Of a DNA stretch of 29,035 bases, positions 21,235 to 29,035 are shown in pieces (within the stretch, counting starts at the first letter, position 1; the number at the start of each line of letters is the position of its first letter). A model generated the notes under the pieces. It did not search any database and was not told the origin of the DNA. It saw only the letters and a list, made by a program, of their open reading frames with translations. The stretch comes from Glomus cerebriforme (Eukaryota > Glomeromycota > Glomeromycetes > Glomerales > Glomeraceae). The stretch spans positions 27,064 to 56,098 of the forward strand of contig QKYT01000630.1 of NCBI GenBank assembly GCA_003550305.1. The letters run 5' to 3'. Position numbers and translations under genes: made by a program.

Positions 21235-23718
21235 ATGTCGAAAAAAAGATTTTGGGAAAATGATCATGGTAAATATATTTTAATATGTATTTCAATATAT
21301 AATGTTTTAAAATAGTTTGTAAAATTTTCTTTTTTTTTTAAAAAAAAAAACAAAGAACTGATACCACAAATTAGGGTTTCTAATGAATCTGATAGATGGA
21401 AAAGGGTTCGATATGATGATGTAAATGAAGGTATTATAAAAATCTTTTTCTCTTTTATTTTTTGAAATATTTAATTTAATTTATTTTTACTTTCGCCTTC
21501 TTTTTATAAGATATTGAAGTACTTTATTCGAATGTTATGCAATATGTTATGGAAAATTACATCAATTTGACGTATCGAACAATAGTTGATACATTACTTG
21601 ACATAAAATGTTGTGCTCGATGTATATTTAGATTTTTAGGAGTACGGGATTACAAATGTTATGCAACATCCGAAGAAGTAATTATTTATTAAAATAGATC
21701 AAAATTATTTTTATTTCAATATTTATTTATTTATTTAATAATGTTATATATATATATATATTTTTTTAATAATAAGGTATTACTTAAGATTTTAAATAGA
21801 ATTCGATTAAATGAAGAGAATATAACAACTTCTTCAACCTTACAAGAGGAACACCCATCAACAAATATCCTTTTATCTAAAACACAAGAAAAACCGATTT
21901 GTACAACATGTTTTGATTTACTTTATCAAGCTGATACAATAGAATGTTTATGGCCAATAATTGAAAATTTTAATTCACATAATTTTCAAGTTAAAACTTT
22001 TAATTTATCAGTTTCATTACCTTCTGGTACAATTATTAATAATCATTCTATTAAAGTTTATATTAGACAAACATGCAGGTAATATTATATTCATATATTC
22101 CTCAAAGTCAAAAAAAAAAAAGAAAAATTATAATACTTTTTTTTTTTTATGGGAACAAATTTAGGGAAAGAAATTTAAGTGTTGATTTAAGTAATACAAT
22201 AGATTTAAAGGATCCTTTTAAACATTTATTAGGATGGTCAATTGAAAAAAAATTAGGATTAAAATATTATTATCAAAGTCCTTTTAATATTTCTATAGAA
22301 TATTATCATAAAAACAGTCAACAAAATCATTTAATACTTACTCATATACCATCAGCTGAATTTCAATTAAAGAAAGTTAGAATAAAAGGAAAAGCTATAT
22401 GGACAGGAGATTCAAGACAAAATATTATTGCAGCTTTAGAAAAAGTTCCAGATTCTGATTTTATAAGGTATAGTTTAAAATATATAAAATTTAAATATAT
22501 ATTAATATGTATTTTTGATTAATTTTGGATATTTATTTAGTATTGCAAAATGTCCGCCATTGGAAGATAAAGAAAGATGGGAAAATTATCCTCCAATATT
22601 AGAACATTCGGCTATATATGTTGGGGGTAGATATATAAAATTATCAAGAGAAATAAGTCAATCACCTTGGATTATAAATGGTGAAAGATTAGCTGAAACT
22701 TCTATTGCAGAATGTATTGGAGAAATTTTAAGAGAAAAATTTAAATGTGATGGTAAATAATTTAAAAAAAAAACTTTTAATAATACACTTTAATTAACTA
22801 TATATTAATAAATTTTATATAGATTATAATTTTGTAGCAGCTGGTAGAGAAGATGTTAATGTTAGAATGTTAGGTAATGGTAGACCTTTTTATTTTGAAA
22901 TAATGAATCCAAGAAATCCTTTTTTTTTTCAACAAGAATTAGATAATACACAAAAAGAAATCAATAAAACTCATAAAAATTTAGTACAAATATCTCATTT
23001 GACTATGATTACTGAGTAAGTATTATTATAATAATTCTTGTTTATTATTAAATGTTTTTTTAATATAATTAATTATTTATAAAATAATATAGACAAGATT
23101 TAGTTATAATTAAAGAAGGAGAAGAAACAAAGAGAAAAACATATAGGTATGATAAAAAAGAAATTATTTATTTATTAAATATATTAAATATGTTTATTTT
23201 ATTTATAATATTTATAAATAGTGCACTTGTATGGATTTCAAAAATTGTTACTTCAGAAATTATTGATAAAATTAATCAATATCAAGATAAGGAATTTATT
23301 ATTGAACAACAAACACCTATTAGAGTTCTTCAAAGGTATAAATAATTCTATTTTTTTTTATTTTATAAAAAAAATTCTTATTAATTTTAATTTTAGACGA
23401 ACACAAATGGTTCGACCTAAAATAATATATTCAATGAAAGCAAAAGCATTAGAAAATCATTTTTTGACTTTACAACTTCAAACTGAAGCTGGAACGTATC
23501 TTTTATAAAATATAATATTTATATTTATTATTTTTTTTTTTTTAAAAAAAAAAGTAATATTCCTTAATTAAATTATTTCTAACTTTAGGTATATTAAGGA
23601 GTTTATTCATGGAGATTTAGGTAGAACTAAACCTAATTTAGGAGATTTACTTGATTGTTATGCTGATATTATGGCTTTAGATGTTTTAGAAGTTGATTTA
23701 AAATGGCCTCCTAATTAG
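21235..23718 (+). CDS. PUS10: tRNA pseudouridine synthase Pus10, eleven exons
   Basis: Exons 21235-21268, 21356-21430, 21511-21677, 21777-22078, 22165-22467, 22541-22752, 22823-23015, 23093-23146, 23222-23335, 23397-23495 and 23589-23718 join to 560 residues with consistent phases. The family modifies U54/U55 of the tRNA T-loop. An N-terminal accessory domain carries two zinc-type pairs, CARC (71-74) and CTTC (134-137). The C-terminal catalytic domain has the signature GREDVNVRMLGNGRPF (372-387) containing the catalytic Asp, then QQTPIRVLQRR. It ends with HGDLGRTKPNLGDLLDCYADI, the closing motif of the family. The second acidic position of the usual GREDVDVR is Asn here. The ATG at 21235 is the only one in frame with exon 2. 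Introns are extremely AT-rich, some with runs of ten or more T or A. Confidence 0.95.
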
Positions 23719-24300
23719 TATTATATATCTATATTATGATTTCTTATTTTTATATATTTAATCTAAAAAACTTAAGTAGTATAATAATCTTATTTTATAA
23801 TATAAATTAAAATTAGATTTTATTCTAATTATTTTTATTTTTATAATAATAAAAGCTATAAGAATTTCAATTAAAAAGTATATAAATAATTATTTTAAAA
23901 AATAATATATAAGATATATTATATTATTGTAATAAAATCAAATACTGTATATAATAAATAACAAAAATTTTTTAAAATTATTCAATAATCAATAAATATA
24001 AAAGTATTACTATATATTGCAAATTACAGTATCTCAAATTAAAGATAATGCTGCAATTATTTTTTCAAATTCACAATATTGCAGAATTTTAAATTAAATT
24101 GTATATAGTAATTCGCAATTCTACAATTCTAATCATGTGATTCATATAAAATACAAAATCACAAATTACTTGAGATCTAGTAATTAAATTTTGATAAATT
24201 AATTATTTATATAATTATTTATAGCTACTAAATTATAATTTACATCAGGAAATTTTTTAATGCAAAAAATTGTAAAAATTTATGATTTTGTAAGTTTACA
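23719..24300. other. AT-rich 3' flank of PUS10, no gene
   Basis: No coding frame. It holds scattered ATTGCAGAATT/AATTCGCAATT-like words around 24020-24130 with weak inverted symmetry, too degenerate to define. Confidence 0.4.
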
Positions 24301-24500
24301 AGATTTATGATTCTGTAAGATTTATACGATATTACGGTCAAAATACTTCATAGGTTTACAATTCGTAAGATTTATACAATTTTACAATTAAAATATTTTG
24401 TAGGTTTACGATTCTGTAAGATTTACATGATCTTACAGTCAAAATATTTTGTAGGTTTATGGTCTGTAAGATTTATATGATATTACAGTCAAAATACTTG
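24301..24500. repeat. Tandem array, four units of about 50 bases, each with a hairpin
   Basis: Units start near 24301, 24351, 24401 and 24452. Their consensus runs from TAGGTTTACGATTCTGTAAG through AGATTTAYAYGAT to TTACAGTCAAAATA. The third unit contains a perfect 9-base stem, CTGTAAGAT with ATCTTACAG and a 7-base loop. The other units keep the stem imperfectly. Confidence 0.8.
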
Positions 24501-24505
24501 AGGTA

Positions 24506-24660
24506 GTGATACAATTATAATTATATCTAACAAAATATATATAAATGAAATGATCTGTAGTATTTACATGATATTACAATAGAGGCAGTAATACAATTAT
24601 AATTATATTTAAATGATTTTAACCAAATATATATAAATGAATGATACATAATTGCATATT
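24506..24660. repeat. Two copies of an 80-base unit
   Basis: GGTAGTGATACAATTATAAT near 24511 and GGCAGTAATACAATTATAAT near 24586 each lead to AAATATATATAAATGAA. The period is about 75 bases. The linking sequence TTTACATGATATTACA relates it to the preceding hairpin array. Confidence 0.65.
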
Positions 24661-24999
24661 GATAACTATTATAAATAGGAAGTAGAAAGGAGTTTTAAAG
24701 TGATGTAAAAGGAGCGAAAGAAGAGAAGTAATGAAAAAAAAAACAGTAAATGGAAGAAAGTTAATATAAATGAAAAAAACTGTAAGAATGGCAAAATATT
24801 TACATATGTACATAATAATGAATTAATATAATTTTTTGAGTCTTTGTATCCATGTATATATATTTTACATTGATCTTTACATGGTTAATAACTTGGATAA
24901 TATAATTAATATTTGATATTTTGCAAATTTTAAACTTCTTTTCTGAATATTTACATTTTTATTTTTATATATGTATATTTATAATAAATAGAGTAATTT

Positions 25000-25141
25000 T
25001 TAACCATAATTTTTTTTATCCACGTAATTATATTTATTAATAACTTTTAATTATGATTAATTTTTTTTTAATTTTTTTCTATATTCATATAATTACATTT
25101 ATTAATAACTTTTTAATTTTTTTTCTGTATTCACGCAATTA
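25000..25141. repeat. Left part of a minisatellite (TTATTAATAACTTTTAATTATGATTAAT type)
   Basis: Units built of ATAATTAYATTTATTAATAA, CTTTTAATTATGATTAATTT and a T-rich TTTTTCTATATTCA segment repeat about every 60-80 bases. The same units continue after the Helitron-like elements, at 25827-26110. Confidence 0.65.
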
Positions 25142-25536
25142 TCTATCTAATTAAAAAAATTTGTATGTAATGATAACGTTTAGATTAACAATATAAATAA
25201 TCACATTATAAATGTGTAACATAGTCACATGATGTTATGCAAATTCTAAAAAAAAGCAATTTTTCTTCTTACAAAAAACAGAAAAATAGTTGCACAAAGT
25301 TATACAAAATCCAAAAAAAGGAAATTCTATTATAATTCGTTTAATTCTGGCCAGTCTTACAGAATTATATAATTTTTGCACATAAAATAAGCCTGCATTA
25401 TGATTTTTGCCTATATCAGATATGCACATTTATTATCACGTGATTTTTTCGCAATGACAACTAATAAATTGTGTATTTACGTTTATTTTTTATGTGAAAT
25501 ACATATACCCATTGCGAAACAACAGGCAACACTTAG
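25142..25536 (+). mobile_element. Non-autonomous Helitron-like element (copy 1, diverged 3' end)
   Basis: It begins after an A with TCTATCTAATTAAAA. It carries ACGTTTAGATTAAC, GTTATGCAAATTCTAAAAAA, a second block TATACAAAATCCAAAAAAAG, and the palindrome TAATTCTGGCCAGTCTTA at 25342-25359. It ends with a decayed form of the 3' hairpin (25508-25526) and CTTAG followed by T. It is longer than copy 2 because of an extra segment of roughly 125 bases containing a CACGTG. No protein is encoded. Confidence 0.6.
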
Positions 25537-25556
25537 TATTTATTAATAACTTTTAA

Positions 25557-25826
25557 TCTATATAATTAAAAATATTTGTGTGTAATTATAACGTTTAGAT
25601 TAACTGTATAAATAAATGCTTTAAAGTTGTGTAACTTAATTATGTTACGTTATATAAAATCCAAAAAAGAAAATTTTATTTCTTACGAAAATTAGACCAA
25701 ATGGTCATACAAAGTTACATAAATTCCAAAAAAAGAAATTAATATACATACACATAATTCTGACCAGAATTAAAAATTATAAATAAAATTTTAAAAACCG
25801 TTGCAAAGCAACGGGTAGCAAACTAA
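25557..25826 (+). mobile_element. Non-autonomous Helitron-like element (copy 2, intact ends)
   Basis: It starts TCTATATAATTAAAAA after an A and ends CTAA (25823-25826) before a T. Nine bases before that end is a perfect 7-base hairpin, CCGTTGC AAA GCAACGG (25798-25814). A 5' TC, a subterminal 3' hairpin, a CTRR end and insertion between A and T are the defining marks of Helitrons. It shares its internal blocks with copy 1 and with the fragment at 7690-7910. It is 270 bases with no coding capacity, so it would depend on a helicase encoded elsewhere. Confidence 0.72.
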
Positions 25827-26110
25827 TTATGATTAATTTTTTTAATTTTTTTTCTATATCTACATAATTACATTTATTAATAATTTTTGATTATGATTAA
25901 TACTTTTTTAATTTTTTTTCTATATTTACATAATTATATTTATTATCCACATACAGTAATTACATTTATTAATAACTTTCGATTATGATTAATACTTTTT
26001 TTAAACATAATTTTTCTTTATATTCACGTAATTATATTTTAATAACTTTCAATTATAAATACAGTAAATACATAATTTTTTTTTATATTCACATATGTAT
26101 ATTTATAATA
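25827..26110. repeat. Right part of the interrupted minisatellite
   Basis: Four or more diverged units with TTATGATTAATWYTTTTTTA, CTATATYTACATAATTA and ATTTATTAATAAYTTT match the units at 25000-25141. A piece of the same unit also lies between the two Helitron-like elements (25537-25556). Confidence 0.65.
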
Positions 26111-26276
26111 ATTTATACTAAATTAATGCATATTTTTACACATAAATACCAAGACTTTTTTTCATATCTTTTTTTTATTAGAAAAATATTCAAATATTTC
26201 TTATATTCATAACATTTTATATTTAGTTCATTATAAATTTAAAAACATTTTTTTTTACCATATTAATTGCAAAATA

Positions 26277-27446
26277 ATGGCTGAATTTAGAAAAAAAGTT
26301 TGTAAAATTTTGTCAGCAGATGAAGGATCAAATAAACGTAGAAATGTTGAAAGTATCATCATTAATAGCATAAGTATCACAAGTAATGATAGTTTGCAAA
26401 TACTTGAATATTAAAGTTTTTAAATTATAATAATATAAAATAAAATATAATTTAATTTATTAGAACAATTAGAAATTCTTAATAAGAAAATTGATCTTTT
26501 GATATAACAAAATGATAAATTTCATGATAAATTTATTGAAGAAAATAAGAAGTCTAATTAATGTTTGGAATTCTTATGTTTTAGAATCAAAAGTTTGGAG
26601 AAAAGAATCGAATGTGATAATGTCATAAATAATGGATTCATAAAGATTAGTACTTTTAAAATGTTTAACTTTAGTGACTTGATGTGTAATGTATATATTA
26701 TTTACTTAATTTTTAGCTTATGGTAAAAGAAGTCACAAAAATTACATTTAATCTCAATATATACTCAAGTAAAGATGAATTGCAAAAGGCAACAGAAGAA
26801 TATGTCAAACTGTATTATCAAGAATTTTATGACAATATTAATAAGGTGCGATGGGTAAAACTATATAACAAAAAAATACAACAAGAGGTAACTTTATTTT
26901 AATATTTGATAATTATATTTTAAAAACTAATTAATAATAAAAAATTTTTTTTAACAAAAGCTACTTGCAAAACAATGATCTTTACATAGTTTTTTGTCAT
27001 GCAAGGTCAAAGAAATCCTATTTGCTCATTTCAGAACAACTGCTTTACCACTAATTAATACCAATTTTACTGCAGAAAAGATAACAGCATGGAAAGCCAA
27101 TCCAAAAGTTGCTGAATGTTATAATAACCTTTTTGATAAAGAGAAAAATTCTGCCTTTACACAAATACTTGAAAAAGTATTTGCCAGTGAAATGCCACTC
27201 TTCTTACATATAGCATTCATGGCAGTTACTTTCGCAGTATTACTAGATCTAAAGTTTAAAACAATAAGTACCAATAAAGTTATAATGAAGAATAAAATAG
27301 TTTATTTTATGGTAAATTTCATGATTTTGCACTTAAAAATTGTAATAATAACTTTTATTTTATTAACTAATTATTTAAAATTAATTAATGACTAGCAAAA
27401 GTTAGGAAATAATAATACATCAGAACTTTTTGCCAAAAAAAACTAA
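26277..27446 (+). pseudogene. Broken multi-exon gene of the same unnamed family (copy 2)
   Basis: Reading from ATG 26277 gives AEFRKKVCKILSADEGSNKR and a frame to TAA 26412. Exon-like segments follow: from about 26464 (EQLEILNKKIDLLI, stop, QNDKFHDKF), 26717-26887 (KEVTKITFNLNIYSSKDELQ), 26961-27311 (KVKEILFAHF, TAWKANPKVAECYNNLFDKE) and 27396-27446 (KLGNNNTSELFAKKN, TAA). GT/AG junctions remain at 26888/26960 and 27312/27395. No good donor is seen after the first segment. Stops occur at the Gln or Glu before QND, at SN-stop-CLE, and as TGA at 26976-26978. The coiled-coil-like middle (KSLEKRIECDN) may be structural. I recognise no named domain. The segments from 26717 align without gaps to the left-edge copy. 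Confidence 0.7.
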
Positions 27447-28028
27447 TGTATTTGAATCTATAAGTAAAAAAATCCTTTTTTTCATATATATATTTTTAAA
27501 TGTTGCTAAATTTAATTTTTTTATCTGTTATAAGTTTAGTCACTGATGCTTCCTAATCTAGTAGCGAAATTATTCAAATATTAAAATCAAAAGTGAGCTT
27601 GAAGCCTATAATTTAGAATATCCTATTCATTTAATTTAAAACAAATAAGAATACATTTCTTTTAATTTTAAGCGAAATGCATATTTGAATGCTTGAGGTG
27701 TACAAGAATAAACTATATATTCTTTTTAATAAAAATTTACAAATTTTTGTTTATGCAAATAAACCTTTATACAATCAAATAAATTAGTAACTTATAAACT
27801 TTACATTCACTAAATGTATTAATTATTATTAAAGTATTTCGTAAACTTACATTTTCTGTAATACTATGTAAAATTATTTCTTTATTAAATGAAGGATTTG
27901 TTAATTAATTATATAATACAGCCAATATTGTTGCTAATTATTATTTGTTTATTACATATTATGTAAAAAATTATTAAAAAATATATTTATTTACAAAATA
28001 TTCATTTTTTTTATTGAAATGGGTACTA
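27447..28028. other. AT-rich spacer, no gene seen
   Basis: No supportable frame, repeat or RNA gene. The region ends at the TA target site of the pogo/Tigger-like element. Confidence 0.5.
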
Positions 28029-29035
28029 CAGTCATTCCCCTCTATAATCACACCCTTCAGGATCACCAAACACTGTGATTATAGTAAGGTATTCTTATAA
28101 AAAGGGTTTTTGTTATATAATCACATATATAATAAATTTTATATTAAAAGATTTCTTATTTTATTAAAAAAAAAACAAAAAAAAAAAAATAAAATAAAGT
28201 TCCTAAAAACATATATTCATTATATCATATAAAGTATTTTATTTAATATAAAATTAACTTTAAAAGAACATTTTTTTTTTGAAAAAAACTTTAACTAAAC
28301 CCTCCTTCCAGTCCTCTTACCAACCACCCTTTCAATCTTTAGTCCTTTATATAAATTTTTCAACTTATACAAAACGCAGACGTGAATGCAAATGCGAAAT
28401 TTTACCCTTATCATATCACTATATAAATGCATTTTGCATGCNCATAACATATTCTTTGTGATTAAATTATTAGTATAATTATATTAAACTATAATAAAAA
28501 TAAAAATATTACATCCTACAATCATTTAAAAACAAATCATGAGTACTTTATTTTTTTGAATCAATTTCTTTCACTCTAATTACACATAAATACTTTCTAA
28601 AATGCGCAAGTCATCAGTATTAAATTTAGAATTGGTTTGTTATTCAAAATAATTAATCAAAATTTCTAACGNATCAATTGCTTTTTTTTCTGATACCAAT
28701 TCTATTGTCTTATCTTCATCTTCATCATCATCCTCTTCAATATCTTGATTTTTTTCAGATTATATCATATTAATAATTTGTTTTTCTACTACTAAGTAAG
28801 AAACTCTTCAGTTAAAATATCATGATCAAGCATCTGAAAATATTCAAGCACTTCATCAACTTCTGGTAATTCATTAAGAAGAGATTCAATTTCATCCTCT
28901 TNCTCAACATCACTTATTTNATNATCTGTATNNTNTGTATCATCATCATCATCAGNAANTATACCTGTTTTAATCCAACAATTTTGAATTGTTTTCTGAC
29001 TAACATTATTTCATATCTCAGCAATATAATCGATT
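28029..29035 (-). mobile_element. pogo/Tigger-like element, 3' part, running off the window
   Basis: It begins at 28029 with CAGTCATTCCCCTC directly after TA, as expected for Tc1-mariner/pogo terminal repeats. Within the first 60 bases is a perfect 11-base inverted repeat, CTATAATCACA (28042-28052) and TGTGATTATAG (28074-28084). A third ATAATCACA lies near 28116. The C-terminal end of a transposase lies at 28580-29035 on the minus strand. The other end is outside the window. Confidence 0.65.
28580..29035 (-). pseudogene. C-terminal remnant of a pogo/Tigger (CENP-B-like) transposase
   Basis: From the window edge the minus strand reads NNVSQKTIQNCWIKTGI, an acidic DDDDDT stretch with several N bases, then EDEIESLLNELPEVDEVLEYF and MLDHDILTEEFLT. 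A frame change follows near 28790, then DIEEDDDEDEDKTIELVSEKKAID, LEILINYFE-stop-QTNSKFNTDD, and a stop at 28580-28582. The IxxCWxKTGI start plus an acidic tail is typical of the region after the DDE domain in Tigger transposases. The family call rests on memory and on the TA/CAGT terminus. Internal stops, such as the TAA at 28640-28642 where Gln is likely, mark it as dead. Confidence 0.6.

Noticed and set aside
24619..26212. Short hydrophobic open frames on both strands in the repeat field
   Set aside because: Phe/Ile/Tyr-rich frames expected by chance in very AT-rich repeats; they cross repeat boundaries.
28279..28461. 60-residue plus-strand open frame
   Set aside because: It lies in the non-coding 3' part of the pogo/Tigger-like element, opposite to its transposase, and contains an N.

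Overview
The window looks like nuclear DNA of an early-diverging fungus, most likely an arbuscular mycorrhizal fungus (Glomeromycotina, Rhizophagus-like). The DNA is extremely AT-rich. Its genes are split by many 60-100 base introns with GTAAGT-type donors and TAG/CAG acceptors. It carries a fungal HSP104, a membrane-anchored kelch protein, a multi-exon PUS10, and decayed Plavaka-type, Tc1/mariner, pogo/Tigger and Fanzor (eukaryotic TnpB) elements. The taxonomic call is an inference from this gene and repeat content.

Layout. 1-1152 holds one broken member of an unnamed protein family and an acidic low-complexity remnant. 1300-4280 holds a decayed Plavaka-type (CACTA-related) transposase flanked by short repeats. 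6100-8061 is a Tc1/mariner element with intact terminal inverted repeats and a TA duplication, with a piece of a Helitron-like repeat nested inside. 8785-9030 is an unexplained GC-richer patch. 10255-12017 is an intact five-exon kelch gene. 12582-14746 is a decayed gene joining a MerR/IS607-type helix-turn-helix to a Fanzor/TnpB nuclease. 16364-19586 is an intact eight-exon HSP104, convergent with a three-exon membrane protein gene (19668-20493, minus). 21235-23718 is an intact eleven-exon PUS10. 24300-26110 is a repeat field with a 50-base hairpin array, a minisatellite and two Helitron-like non-autonomous elements. 26277-27446 is a second broken member of the unnamed family seen at the left edge. 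28029 to the window end is the 3' part of a pogo/Tigger-like element on the minus strand.

The four intact genes (kelch, HSP104, membrane protein, PUS10) have clean splice sites and continuous reading frames once spliced. The elements around them are full of in-frame stops, most of which fall where related sequences carry Trp, Gln or Arg. That pattern fits C-to-T (G-to-A) decay and is the common thread of the non-genic sequence. The most notable items are the helix-turn-helix/Fanzor fusion, the two aligned copies of the unnamed family at opposite ends of the window, and the Helitron-like elements with recognisable ends.
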